Assembly (NCBI GenBank): GCA_028673005.1
Contig: CM054120.1
Span: forward strand, 72,031,533 to 72,095,532
Length of the DNA: 64,000 bases
From: Tanypteryx hageni
Lineage: Eukaryota > Arthropoda > Insecta > Odonata > Petaluridae
Direction: 5' to 3'
Positions 24,799-37,852 of this stretch are shown here, one piece after another. A model generated the notes under the pieces. That model was not told the origin of the DNA and did not search any database. It saw only the letters and a list, made by a program, of their open reading frames with translations. How positions within the stretch are numbered: the stretch's first letter is position 1; each line of letters begins with the position of its first letter. Position numbers and translations under genes: made by a program.

Positions 24799-25586
24799 AG
24801 CAGGAGCAGCGGACGGTGGCGCTGTCGGGCTCCCACGACGGATGGACCTCGGGGATATAGCCTATGAACTTGTGCTACTTCCATCCTGCAAACCTCCTTC
24901 CACTTATCTCTCTGTTGAACTCTTCATTTGCAGAAAAATATTCATTCTCAGTGATGTGATATAAATTGTGGATAACAATCCAACCTGCTTGCTTCAAACT
25001 GAGGCCATTCCGATACATAGGTGAGGGCAATTTCAGCGTATATCCAGAGGCACCTCGTCTTGGAAATCCTACGTGTTGGAACGAAATCGAGGATGGCGCC
25101 ATTCAGGATCTCTTACAGTAGTGAGAATGTTTTGTGCGGGTGAACCGAGCTGCAGGAGGTCCCTGGGCAAGAAGTACAGGGCGTGGTTTATACCTTGCCA
25201 TACGGCCTTATTCCTGTATCTGATGTGTCGGTTTGTAGGTTAGGAATGCTGAGAATATTGAGGGGAGGAGAGGGATAGCGTACATTCCCTTGAGCACTGG
25301 TCGCTTTAAAAAATATTCAACCTGAGGAAACGGAACCCACATTGATGGAAGAAAAGACAAAATCCAGAGTTGCCAAATTACGGGTGAGGTTTGAATTACA
25401 TTGTAGAAATCCGAGGCCGTGAATGAAAATCTCGATGAAAAATTGATCTTGGCGATTGCTGCCGATACCCTAGGTGGGAGATTCTCAGGCAGCGGATAGA
25501 GATTATAGTCTCCAAAAAGAATGTATCACATTTCCTAAAGTAAGGGTATGCAGCACCGAGTCAAAATAATTTTCAAGGACTGATAA

Positions 25587-26835
25587 GTGGCTATCGGGGG
25601 GACGATAAAAAAAGCCCGTAAAAAGTTTATCCTTCCCCGAAGTAAAATTAGGATTAACTTCTGCACAAACCTCAGTCAAACTATTTCACAGGCGGTTTCC
25701 AAATCCATTCTGCTCTTTGCGTGCAGGGAGGAGTTTATACCCTCGATAACACCACCGTCTCTGCCAACACGATTGCGGCGAAAAATTTGATGGCTGCTTG
25801 AAAAGGAGAATTCACTATCACAGACACTCGGGTGTAGCTATGTCTCTGCAAGCGCGATAATGTGGAAACTCGACAATTCACCAAAGTTTGAGGCAACAGA
25901 GGAGATTTTGTTTTCGACACTCCTTACGTTTTGATAGTACGCTCTGAAACTATTGGAATGCTGACAAAAATTGGGGCCGGGATTTACTTCCACGTCAACT
26001 GCGAGCAACAGTAGGAAACGGGATAATTTGAGGAGATGGCAGGGCAAAGCAGGAGCAGCGGACGGTGGCGCTGTTGGGCTCCCACGACGGATGGACCTCG
26101 GGGATATAGCCTATGAACTTGTGCTACTTACATCCTGCAAACCTCCTTCCACTTATCTCTCTGTTGAACTCTTCACTCGCAGACAAATATTCATTCTCAG
26201 TGATGTGATATAAATTGTGGATAACAATCCAACCTGCTTGCTTCAAACTGAGGCCATTCCGATCCATAGGTGAGGGCAATTTCAGCGAATATCCAGAGGC
26301 ACCTCGTCTTGGAAATCCTACGCGTTGGAACGAAATTGAGGATGGCGCCATTCAGGATCTCTTACAGTAGTGAGAATGCTTTGTACGGGTGAACCGAGCT
26401 GCAGGAGGTCCCTGGGCAAGAAGTACAGGGCGTGGTTTATACCTTGCCATACGGCCTTATTCCAGGATCTGATGTGTCGGTTTGTAGGTTAGGAGTGCTG
26501 AGAATATTGAGGGGAGGAGAGGGATAGTGTACATTCCCTTGAGCACTGGTCGCTTTAAAAAATATTCAACCTGAGGAAACGGAACTCACATTTATGGAAG
26601 TAAAGACAAAATCCAGAGTTGCCAAATTACGGGTGGGGTTTAAATTACATTGCAGAAATCCGAGGCCGTGAATGAAAATCTCGATGAAAAATTGATCTTG
26701 GCGATTGCTGCCGATACCCTAGGTGGGAGATTCTCAGGCAGCGGATAGAGATTATAGTCTCCAAAAAGAATGTATCACATTTCCTAAAGTAAGGGTACGC
26801 AGCACCGAGTCAAAATAATTTTCAAGGACTGATAA
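25587..26835 (-). repeat. Monomer m21, 1249 bp (m7 type)
   Basis: 2A core at 25973-25996 reads DVEVNPGP. Third copy of m7 up to about 26460, then a new type (tccaggatc, tagtgtac). Confidence 0.95.
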
Positions 26836-28084
26836 GTGGCTATCGGGGGGACGATAAAAAAAGCCCGTAAAAAGTTTATCCTTCCCCGAAGTAAAATTAG
26901 GATTAACTTCTGCACAAACCTCAGTCAAACGATTTCACAGGCGGTTTCCAAATCCATTCTGCTCTTTGCGGGCAGGGAGGAGTTTATAGCCTCGATAACA
27001 CCACCGTCTCTGCCAACACGATTGCGGCAAAAAATTTGATTGCTGCTTGAAAGGGAGAATTCACTATCACAGACACTCGGGTGTAGCTATGTCTCAGCAA
27101 GCGCGATAACCTGGAAACTCGACAATTCACCAAAGTTTGAGGCAACAGAGGAGATTTTGTTTTCGACACTCCTTACGTTTTGATAGTACGCTCTGAAACT
27201 ATTGGAATGCTGACAAAAATTGGGGCCGGGATTTACTTCCATGTCAACTGCGAGCAACAGTAGGAAACAGGATAATTTGAGGAGATGGCAGGGCAAAGCA
27301 GGAGCAGCGGACGGTGGCGCTGTCGGGCTCCCACGTTGGATGGACCTCGGGGATATAGCCTATGAACTTGTGCTACTTCCATCCTGCAAACCTCCTTCCA
27401 CTTATCTCTCTGTTGAACTCTTCATTTTCAGAAAAATATTCATTCTCAGTGATGTGATATAAATTGTGGATAACAATCCAACCTGCTTGCTTCAAACTGA
27501 GGCCATTCCGATACATAGAGGGGGGCAATTTCAGCGTATATCCAGAGGCATCTCATCTTGGAAATCCTACGCGTTGGAACGAAATCGAGGTTGGCGCCAT
27601 TCAGGATCTCGTACAGTAGTGAGAGTGCTTTGTGCGGGTGAACCGAGCTGCAGGAGGTCCCTGGGCAAGAAGTTCAGGGCGTGGTTTATACCTTGCCATA
27701 CGGCTTTATTCCTGGATCTGATGTGTCGGTTTGTAGGTTAGGAGTGCTGAGAATATTGAGGGGAGGAGAGGGATAGTGTACATTCCCTTGAGCACTGGTC
27801 GCTTTAAAAAATATTCAACCTGAGGAAACGGAACTCACATTTATGGAAGAAAAGACAAAATCCAGAGTTGCCAAATTACGGGTGGGGTTTAAATTACATT
27901 GTAGAAATCCGAGGCCGTGAATGAAAATCTCGATGAAAAATTGATTTTGCCGATTGCTGCCGATACCCTAGGTGGGAGATTCTCAGGCAGCGGATAGAGA
28001 TTATAGTCTCCAAAAAGAATGTATCACATTTCCTAAAGTAAGGGTACGCTGCATCGAGTCAAAATAATTTTCAAGGACTGATAA
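26836..28084 (-). repeat. Monomer m22, 1249 bp
   Basis: 2A core at 27222-27245 reads DMEVNPGP. Back half has ttcattttcag and catagagggggg, shared with m26. Confidence 0.95.
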
Positions 28085-29333
28085 GTGGCTATCGGGGGGA
28101 CGATAAAAAAAGCCCGTAAAAAGTTTATCCTTCCCTGAAGTAAAATTAGGATTAACTTCTGCACAAACCTCAGTCAAACGATTTCACAGGCGGTTTCCAA
28201 ATCCATTCTGCTCTTTGTGGGCAGGGAGGAGTTTATAGCCTCGATAACACCACCGTCTCTGCCAACACGATTGCGGCGAAAAATTTGATAGCTGCTTGAA
28301 AAGGAGAATTCACTATCACAGACACTCGGGTGTAGCTATGTCTCAGCAAGCGCGATAACCTGGAAACTCGACAATTCACCAAAGTTTGAGGCAACAGAGG
28401 AGATTTTGTTTTCGACACTCCTTACGTTTTGATAGTACGCTCTGAAACTATTGGAATGCTGACAAAAATTGGGGCCGGGATTTACTTCCATGTCAACTGC
28501 GAGCAACAGTAGGAAACAGGATAATTTGAGGAGATGGCAGGGCAAAGCAGGAGCAGCGGACGGTGGCGCTGTCGGGCTCCCACGATGGATGGACCTCGGG
28601 GATATAGCCTATGAACTTGTGCTACTTACATCCTGCAAACCTCCTTCCACTTATCTCTCTGTTGAACTCTTCACTCGCAGACAAATATTCATTCTCAGTG
28701 ATGTGATATAAATTGTGGATAACAATCCAACCTGCTTGCTTCAAACTGAGGCCATTCCGATACATAGGTTAGGGCAATTTCAGCGTATATCCAGAGGCAC
28801 CTCGTCTTGGAAATCCTACGCGTTGGAACAAAATCGAGGATGGCGCCATTCAGGATCTCTTACAGTAGTGAGAATGTTTTGTGCTGGTTAACGGAGCTGC
28901 AGGAGGTCCCTGGGCAAGAAGTACAGGGCGTGGTTTATACCTTGCCATACGGCCTTATTCCTGTATCTGATGTGTCGGTTTGTAGGTTAGGAGTGCTGAG
29001 AATATTGAGGGGAGGAGAGGGATAGCGTACATTCCCTTGAGCACTGGTCGCTTTAAAAAATATTCAACCTGAGGAAACGGAACCCACATTGATGGAAGAA
29101 AAGACAAAATCCAGAGTTGCTAAATTACGGGTGAGGTTTAAATTACATTGTAGAAATCCGAGGCCGTGAATGAAAATCTCGATGAGAAATTGATCTTGGC
29201 GATTGCTGCCGATACCCTAGGTGGGAGATTCTCAGGCAGCGGATAGAGATTATAGTCTCCAAAAAGAATGTAGCACATTTCCTAAAGTAAGGGTACGCAG
29301 CACCGAGTCAAAATAATTTTCAAGGACTGATAA
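28085..29333 (-). repeat. Monomer m23, 1249 bp
   Basis: 2A core at 28471-28494 reads DMEVNPGP. Front has ttgatagctgc, shared with m27 and m29; back half returns to the m13/m15 type. Confidence 0.95.
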
Positions 29334-30582
29334 GTGGCTATCGGGGGGACGATAAAAAAAGCCCGTAAAAAGTTTATCCTTCCCCGAAGTAAAATTAGGA
29401 TTAACTTCTGCACAAACCTCAGTCAAACGATTTCACAGGCGGTTTCCAAATCCATTCTGCTCTTTGCGGGCAGGGAGGAGTTTATATCCTCGATAACACC
29501 ACCGTCTCTGCCAACACGATTGCGGCGAAAAATTTGATGGCTGCTTGAAAGGGAGAATTCACTATCACAGACACTCGGGTGTAGCTATGTCTCAGCAAGC
29601 GCGATAACCTGGAAACTCGACAATTCACCAAAGTTTGAGGCAACAGAGGAGATTTTGTTTTCGACACTCCTTACGTTTTGATAGTACGCTCTGAAACTAT
29701 TGGAATGCTGACGAAAATTGGGGCCGGGATTTACTTCCACGTCAACTGCGAGCAACAGTAGGAAACGGGATAATTTGAGGAGATGTCAGGGCAAAGCAGG
29801 AGCAGCGGACGGTGGCGCTGTCGGGCTCCCACGACGGATGGACCTTGGGGATATAGCCTATGAACTTGTGCTACTTCCATCCTGCAAACCTCCTTCCACT
29901 TATCTCTCTGTTGAACTCTTCATTTGCAGAAAAATATTCATTCTCAGTGATGTGATATAAATTGTGGATAACAATCCAACCTGCTTGCTTCAAACTGAGG
30001 CCATTCCGATACATTGGTGAGGGCAATTTCAGGGAATATCCAGAGGCACCTCATCTTGGAAATCCTACGCGTTGGAACGAAATCGAGGATGGCGCCTTTC
30101 AGGATCTCGCACAGTAGTGAGAGTGCTTTGTGCGGGTGAACCGAGCTGCAGAAGGTCCCTGGGCAAGAAGTACAGGGCGTGGTTTATACCTTGCCATACG
30201 GCCTTATTCCTGGATCTGATGTGTCGGTTTGTAGGTTAGGAGTGCTGTGAATATTGAGGGGAGGAGAGGGATAGCGTACATTCCCTTGAGCACTGGTCGC
30301 TTTAAAAAATATTCTACCTGGGGAAACGGAACCCACATTTATGGAAGAAAACACAAAATCCAGAGTTGCCAAATTACGGGTGGGGTTTAAATTACATTGT
30401 AGAAATCCGAGGCCGTGAATGAAAATCTCGATGAAAAATTGATCTTGGCGATTGCTGCCGATACCCTAGGTGGGAGATTCTCAGGCAGCGGATAGAGATT
30501 ATAGTCTCCAAAAAGAATGTATCACATTTCCTAAAGTAAGGGTACGCTGCACCGAGTCAAAATAATTTTCAAGGACTGATAA
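29334..30582 (-). repeat. Monomer m24, 1249 bp (m5 type)
   Basis: 2A core at 29720-29743 reads DVEVNPGP, but a private G to T (gagatgtcagg) creates a TGA just upstream of the leucine leader. Confidence 0.95.
30184..30372 (-). pseudogene. LDFVFS segment, open 62-codon form (in m24)
   Basis: Copy of the m5 form next to the first short monomer. Confidence 0.7.
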
Positions 30583-31775
30583 GTGGCTATCGGGGGGACG
30601 ATAAAAAAAGCCCGTAAAAAGTTTATCCTTCCCCGAAGTAAAATTAGGATTAACTTCTGCACAAACCTCAGTCAAACGATTTCACAGGCGGTTTCCAAAT
30701 CCATTCTGCTCTTTGCGGGCAGGGAGGAGTTTATAGCCTCGATAACACCACCGTCTCTGCCAACACGATTGCGGCAAAAAATTTGATGGCTGCTTGAAAA
30801 GGAGAATTCACTATCACAGACACTCGGGTGTAGCTATGTCTCAGCAAGCGCGATAACGTGGAAACTCGACAATTCACCAAAGTTTGAGGCAACAGAGGAG
30901 ATTTTGTTTTCGACACTCCTTACGTTTTGATAGTACGCTCTGAAACTATTGGAATGCTGACAAAATTTGGGGCCGGGATTCACTTCCACGTCAACTGCGA
31001 GCAACAGTAGGAAACGGGATAATTTGAGGAGATGGCAGGGCAAAGCAGGAGCAGCGGACGGTGGCGCTGTCGGGCTCCCACGACGGATGGACCTCGGGGA
31101 TATAGCCGATGAACTTGTGCTACTTCCATCCTGCAAACCTCCTTCCACATATCTCTCTGTTGAACTCTTCACTCGCAGACAAATATTCATTCTCAGTGAT
31201 GTGATATAAATTGTGGATAACAATCCAACAATCCAGAGGCACCTCGTCTTGGAAATCCTACGCGTTAGAACGAAATCGAGGATGGCGCCATTCAGGATCT
31301 CTTACAGTAGTGAGAATGTTTTGTGCGGGTGAACCGAGCTGCAGGAGGTCCCTGGGCAAGAAGTACAGGGCGTGGTTTATACCTTGCCATACGGCCTTAT
31401 TCCTGTATCTGATGTGTCGGTTTGTAGGTTAGGAGTGCTGAGAATATTGAGGGGAGGAGAGGGATAGCGTACATTCCCTTGAGCATTGGTCGCTTTAAAA
31501 AATATTCAACCTGAGGAAACGGAACCCACATTGATGGAAGAAAAGACAAAATCCAGAGTTGCCAAATTACGGGTGAGGTTTAAATAACATTGTAGAAATC
31601 CGTGGCCGTGAATGAAAATCTCGATGAAAAATTGATCTTGGCGATTGCTGCCGATACCCTAGGTGGGAGATTCTCAGGCAGCGGATAGAGATTATAGTCT
31701 CCAAAAAGAATGTTTCACATTTCCTAAAGTAAGGGTACGCAGCACCGAGTCAAAATAATTTTCAAGGACTGATAA
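30583..31775 (-). repeat. Monomer m25, 1193 bp (short form)
   Basis: 2A core at 30969-30992 reads DVEVNPGP. Front is m6-like. First monomer with the 56-bp net deletion, junction near 31227. Holds the 129-codon frame. Confidence 0.95.
30834..31223 (-). pseudogene. Longest 2A frame: 129 codons open upstream of the leader
   Basis: In this copy the usual TAG upstream of the leader reads TCG (31107-31109), so the frame is open through a serine/proline/alanine-rich stretch, the leucine leader, DVEVNPGP (30969-30992), YYQNVRS and ALAET. It suggests the parent ORF reached further upstream than the leucine leader. It could also be a chance reversion. The start codon lies near the monomer junction, so the first 20 or so codons may not be element sequence. 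Confidence 0.6.
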
Positions 31776-33024
31776 GTGGCTATCGGGGGGACGATAAAAA
31801 AAGCCCGTAAAAAGTTTATCCTTCCCCGAAGTAAAATTAGGATTAACTTCTGCACAAACCTCAGTCAAACGATTTCACAGGCGGTTTCCAAATCCATTCT
31901 GCTCTTTGCGGGCAGGGAGGAGTTTATAGCCTCGATAACACCACCGTCTCTGCCAACACGATTGCGGCGAAAAATTTGATGGCTGCTTGAAAGGGAGAAT
32001 TCACTATCACAGACACTCGGGTGTAGCTATGTCTCAGCAAGCGCGATAACCTGGAAACTCGACATTTCACCAAAGTTTGAGGCAACAGAGGAGATTTTGT
32101 TTTCGACACTCCTTACGTTTTGATAGTACACTCTGAAACTATTGGAATGCTGACAAAAATTGGGGCCGGGATTTACTTCCACGTCAACTGCGAGCAACAG
32201 TAGGAAACGGGATAATTTGAGGAGATGGCAGGGCAAAGCAGGAGCAGCGGACGGTGGCGCTGTCGGGCTCCCACGATGGATGGACCTCGGGGATATAGCC
32301 TATGAACTTGTGCTACTTCCATCCTGCAAACCTCCTTCCACTTATCTCTCTGTTGAACTCTTCATTTTCAGAAAAATATTCATTCTCAGTGATGTGATAT
32401 AAATTGTGGATAACAATCCAACCTGCTTGCTTCAAACTGAGGCCATTCCGATACATAGAGGGGGGCAATTTCAGCGTATATCCAGAGGCATCTCATCTTG
32501 GAAATCCTACGCGTTGGAACGAAATCGAGGTTGGCGCCATTCAGGATCTCGTACAGTAGTGAGAGTGCTTTGTGCGGGTGAACCGAGCTGCAGGAGGTCC
32601 CTGGGCAAGAAGTACAGGGCGTGGTTTATACCTTGCCATACGGCTTTATTCCTGGATCTGATGTGTCGGTTTGTAGGTTAGGAGTGCTGAGAATATTGAG
32701 GGGAGGAGAGGGATAGTGTACATTCCCTTGAGCACTGGTCGCTTTAAAAAATATTCAACCTGAGGAAACGGAACTCACATTTATGGAAGAAAAGACAAAA
32801 TCCAGAGTTGCCAAATTACGGGTGGGGTTTAAATTACATTGTAGAAATCCGAGGCCGTGAATGAAAATCTCGATGAAAAATTGATCTTGCCGATTGCTGC
32901 CGATACCCTAGGTGGGAGATTCTCAGGCAGCGGATAGAGATTATAGTCTCCAAAAAGAATGTATCACATTTCCTAAAGTAAGGGTACGCTGCATCGAGTC
33001 AAAATAATTTTCAAGGACTGATAA
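31776..33024 (-). repeat. Monomer m26, 1249 bp
   Basis: 2A core at 32162-32185 reads DVEVNPGP. Has cgacatttcacc and tagtacactc, shared with m28, m36 and m40; back half like m22. Confidence 0.95.
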
Positions 33025-34217
33025 GTGGCTATCGGGGGGACGATAAAAAAAGCCCGTAAAAAGTTTATCCTTCCCCGAAGTAAAATTAGGATTAACTTCT
33101 GCACAAACCTCAGTCAAACGATTTCACAGGCGGTTTCCAAATCCATTCTGCTCTTTGCGGGCAGGGAGGAGTTTATAGCCTCGATAACACCACCGTCTCT
33201 GCCAACACGATTGCGGCGAAAAATTTGATAGCTGCTTGAAAAGGAGAATTCACTATCACAGACACTCGGGTGTAGCTATGTCTCAGCAAGCGCGATAACC
33301 TGGAAACTCGACAATTCACCAAAGTTTGAGGCAACAGAGGAGATTTTGTTTTCGACACTCCTTACGTTTTGATAGTACGCTCTGAAACTATTGGAATGCT
33401 GACAAAATTTGGGGCCGGGATTTACTTCCACGTCAACTGCGAGCAACAGTAGGAAACGGGATAATTTGAGGAGATGGCAGGGCAAAGCAGGAGCAGCGGA
33501 CGGTGGCGCTGTCGGGCTCCCACGACGGATGGACCTCAGGGATATAGCCTATGAACTTGTGCTACTTACATCCTGCAAACCTCCTTCCACTTATCTCTCT
33601 GTTGAACTCTTCACTCGCAGACAAATATTCATTCTCAGTGATGTGATATAAATTGTGGATAACAATCCAACAATCCAGAGGCACCTCGTCTTGGAAATCC
33701 TACGCGTTGGAACGAAATCGAGGATGGCGCCATTCAGGATCTCTTACAGTAGTGAGAATGTTTTGTGCGGGTGAACCGAGCTGCAGGAGGTCCCTGGGCA
33801 AGAAGTACAGGGCGTGGTTTATACCTTGCCATACGGCCTTATTCCTGTATCTGATGTGTCGGTTTGTAGGTTAGGAGTGCTGAGAATATTGAGGGGAGGA
33901 GAGGGATAGCGTACATTCCCTTGAGCATTGGTCGCTTTAAATAATATTCAACCTGAGGAAACGGAACCCACATTGATGGAAGAAAAGACAAAATCCAGAG
34001 TTGCCAAATTACGGGTGAGGTTTAAATTACATTGTAGAAATCCGTGGCCGTGAAAGAAAATCTCGATGAAAAATTGATCTTGGCGATTGCTGCCGATACC
34101 CTAGGTGGGAGATTCTCAGGCAGCGGATAGAGATTATAGTCTCCAAAAAGAATGTTTCACATTTCCTAAAGTAAGGGTACGCAGCACCGAGTCAAAATAA
34201 TTTTCAAGGACTGATAA
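33025..34217 (-). repeat. Monomer m27, 1193 bp (short form)
   Basis: 2A core at 33411-33434 reads DVEVNPGP. Front like m23; deletion junction near 33669. Confidence 0.95.
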
Positions 34218-35410
34218 GTGGCTATCGGGGGGACGATAAAAAAAGCCCGTAAAAAGTTTATCCTTCCCCGAAGTAAAATTAGGATTAACTTCTGCACAAA
34301 CCTCAGTCAAACGATTTCACAGGCGGTTTCCAAATCCATTCTGCTCTTTGCGGGCAGGGAGGAGTTTATAGCCTCGATAACACCACCGTCTCTGCCAACA
34401 CGATTGCGGCGAAAAATTTGATGGCTGCTTGAAAGGGAGAATTCACTATCACAGACACTCGGGTGTAGCTATGTCTCAGCAAGCGCGATAACCTGGAAAC
34501 TCGACATTTCACCAAAGTTTGAGGCAACAGAGGAGATTTTGTTTTCGACACTCCTTACGTTTTGATAGTACACTCTGAAACTATTGGAATGCTGACAAAA
34601 ATTGGGGCCGGGATTTACTTCCACGTCAACTGCGAGCAACAGTAGGAAACTGGATAATTTGAGGAGATGGCAGGGCAAAGCAGGAGCAGCGGACGGTGGC
34701 GCTTTCGGGCTCCCACGACGGATGGACCTCGGGGATATAGCCTATGAACTTGTGCTACTTCCATCCTGCAAAACTCCTTCCACTTATCTCTCTGTTGAAC
34801 TCTTCACTCGCAGACAAATATTCATTCTCAGTGATGTGATATAAATTGTGGATAACAATCCAACAATCCAGAGGCACTTCGTCTTGGAAATCCTACGCGT
34901 TGGAACGAAATCGAGGATGGCACCATTCAGGATCTCTTACAGTAATGAGAGTGCTTTGTGCGGGTGAACCGAGCTGCAGGAGGTCCCTGGGCAAGAAGTA
35001 CAGGGCGTGGTTTATACCTTGCCATACGGCCTTATTCCTGGATCTGATGTGTCGGTTTGTAGGTTAGGAGTGCTGAGAATATTGAGGGGAGGAGAGGGAT
35101 AGTGTACATTCCCTTGAGCACTGGTCGCTTTAAAAATTATTCAACCTGAAGAAACGGAACTCACATTTATGGAAGAAAAGACAAAATCCAGAGTTGCCAA
35201 ATTACGGGTGGGGTTTAAATTACATTATAGAAATCCGAGGCCGTGAATGAAAATCTCGATGAAAAATTGATGTTGGCGATTGCTGCCGATACCCTAGGTG
35301 GGAGATTCTCAGGCAGCGGATAGAGATTATAGTCTCCAAAAAGAATGTATCACATTTCCTAAAGTAAGGGTACGCTGCATCGAGTCAAAATAATTTTCAA
35401 GGACTGATAA
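34218..35410 (-). repeat. Monomer m28, 1193 bp (short form)
   Basis: 2A core at 34604-34627 reads DVEVNPGP. Front like m26; deletion junction near 34862. Confidence 0.95.
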
Positions 35411-36603
35411 GTGGCTATCGGGGGGACGATAAAAAAAGCCCGTAAAAAGTTTATCCTTCCCCGAAGTAAAATTAGGATTAACTTCTGCACAAACCTCAGT
35501 CAAACGATTTCACAGGCGGTTTCCAAATCCATTCTGCTCTTTGCGGGCAGGGAGGAGTTTATAGCCTCGATAACACCACCGTCTCTGCCAACACGATTGC
35601 GGCGAAAAATTTGATAGCTGCTTGAAAAGTAGAATTCACTATCACAGACACTCGGGTGTAGCTATGTCTCAGCAAGCGCGATAACCTGGAAACTCGACAA
35701 TTCACCAAAGTTTGAGGCAACAGAGGAGATTTTGTTTTCGACACTCCTTACGTTTTGATAGTACACTCTGAAACTATTGGAATGCTGACAAAAATTGGGG
35801 CCGGGATTTACTTCCACGTCAACTGCGAGCAACAGTATTAAACGAGATAATTTGAGGAGATGGCAGGGCAAAGCAGGAGCAGCGGACGGTGGCGCTGTCG
35901 GGCTCCCACGACGGATGGACCTCGGGGATATAGCCTATGAACTTGTGCTACTTCCATCCTGCAAACCTCCTTCCACTTATCTCTCTGTTGAACTCTTCAC
36001 TCGCAGACAAATATTCATTCTCAGTGATGTGATATAAATTGTGGATAACAATCCAACAATCCAGAGGCACCTCGTCTTGAAAATCCTACGCGTTGGAACG
36101 AAATCGAGGATGGCGCCATTCAGGATCTCTTACAGTAGTGAGAGTGCTTTGTGCGGGTGAACCGAGCTGCAGGAGGTCCCTGGGCAAGAAGTACAGGGCG
36201 TGGTTTATACCTTGCCATACGGCCTTATTCCTGGATCTGATGTGTCGGTTTGTAGGTTAGGAGTGCTGAGAATATTGAGGGGAGGAGAGGGATAGCGTAC
36301 ATTCCCTTGAGCACTGGTCGCTTTAAAAAATATTCAACCTGAGGAAACAGAACTCACATTTATGGAAGAAAAGACAAAATCCAGAGTTGCCAAATTACGG
36401 GTGGGGTTTAAATTACATTGCAGAAATCCGAGGCCGTGAATGAAAATCTCGATGAAAAATTGATCTTGGCGATTGCTGCCGATACCCTAGGTGGGAGATT
36501 CTCAGGCAGCGGATAGAGATTATAGTCTCCAAAAAGAATGTATCACATTTCCTAAAGTAAGTGTACGCAGCACCGAGTCAAAATAATTTTCAAGGACTGA
36601 TAA
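35411..36603 (-). repeat. Monomer m29, 1193 bp (short form)
   Basis: 2A core at 35797-35820 reads DVEVNPGP. Private cluster acagtattaaacgag upstream of the 2A core; deletion junction near 36055. Confidence 0.95.
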
Positions 36604-37852
36604 GTGGCTATTGTTGGGACGATAAAAAAAGGCCGTAAAATGTTTATCCTTCCCCGAAGTAAAATTAGGATTAACTTCTGCACAAACCTCAGTCAAACTA
36701 TTTCACAGGCGGTTTCCAAATCCATTCTGCTCTTTGCGTTCAGGGAGGAGTTTATAGCCTCGATAACACCACCGTCTCTGCCAACACGATTGCGGTGAAA
36801 AATTTGATGGCTGCTTGAAAGGGAGAATTCACTATCACAGACACTCGGGTGTAGCTATGTCTCAGCAAGCGCGATAACCTGGAAACTCGACAATTCACCA
36901 AAGTTTGAGGCAACAGAGGAGATTTTGTTTTCGACACTCCTTACGTTTTGATAGTACACTCTGAAACTATTGGAATGCTGACAAAAATTGGGGCCGTGAT
37001 TTACTTCCACGTCAACTGCGAGCAACAGTAGGAAACGGGATAATTTGAGGAGATGGCAGGGCAAAGCAGGAGCAGCGGACGGTGGCGCTGTCGGGCTCCC
37101 ACGACGGATGGACCTCGGGGATATAGCCTATGAACTTGTGCTACTTCCATCCTGCAAACCTCCTTCCACTTATCTCTCTGTTGAACTCTTCATTTGCAGA
37201 AAAATATTCATTCTCAGTGATGTGATATAAATTGTGGATAACAATCCAACCTGCTTGCTTCAAACTGAGGCCATTCCGATACATAGGTGAGGGCAATTTC
37301 AGCGTATATCCAGAGGCATCTCATCTTGGAAATCCTACGCGTTGGAACGAAATCGAGGATGGCGCCATTCATGATCTCGTACAGTAGTGAGAGTGCTTTG
37401 TGCGGGTGACCCGAGCTGCAGGAGGTCCCTGGGCAAGAAGTACAGGGCGTGGTTTATACCTTGCCATACGGCCTTATTCCTGGATCTGATGTGTCGGTTT
37501 GTAGGTTAGGAGTGCTGAGAATATTGAGGGGAGGATAGGGATAGCGTACATTCCCTTGAGCACTGGTCGCTTTAAAAAATATTCAACCTGAGGAAACGGA
37601 ACCCACATTGATGGAAGAAAAGACAAAATCCAGAGTTGCCAAATTACGGGTGAGGTTTAAATTACATTGTAGAAATCCGAGGCCGTGAATGAAAATCTCG
37701 ATGAAAAATTGATCTTGGCGATTGCTGCCGATACCCTAGGTGGGAGATTCTCAGGCAGCGGATAGAGATTATAGTCTCCAAAAAGAATGTATCACATTTC
37801 CTAAAGTAAGGGTACGCAGCACCGAGTCAAAATAATTTTCAAGGACTGATAA
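36604..37852 (-). repeat. Monomer m30, 1249 bp
   Basis: 2A core at 36990-37013 reads DVEVNHGP. Carries the tattgttgggacg cluster that removes YRPP; shared with m37 and m41. Confidence 0.95.

Larger units (their letters stand above)
23702..24861 (-). pseudogene. Reference copy of the relic: 5' half of a CR1-like non-LTR retrotransposon ORF (2A, endonuclease, linker)
   Basis: This is the most readable copy. In the parent element this ORF would encode a 2A-like leader, an APE-type endonuclease that nicks the target site, and then a reverse transcriptase. Seen on the minus strand, in order: a proline/alanine-rich stretch, a leucine run, DVEVNPGP, YYQNVRS, ALAET, RVGRDGGV, CEIV, YRPPDS, GDYN, LDFVFS, a degenerate PPLNI, and a linker with FVPTRR followed by a Trp. 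Breaks: a TAG (24589-24591) where the family has Trp after the catalytic Glu; a shift after CEIV into a second frame carrying TEVCAE and YRPP; a shift back before GDYN; another shift before LDFVFS; and TAA after GKV. The family's usual His near PPL seems lost. No reverse transcriptase follows. Family assignment is from motif order; the exact clade is uncertain. Confidence 0.85.
24338..25586 (-). repeat. Monomer m20, 1249 bp (m6 type)
   Basis: 2A core at 24724-24747 reads DVEVNPGP. Third copy of m6; front carries most of the reference relic. Confidence 0.95.
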
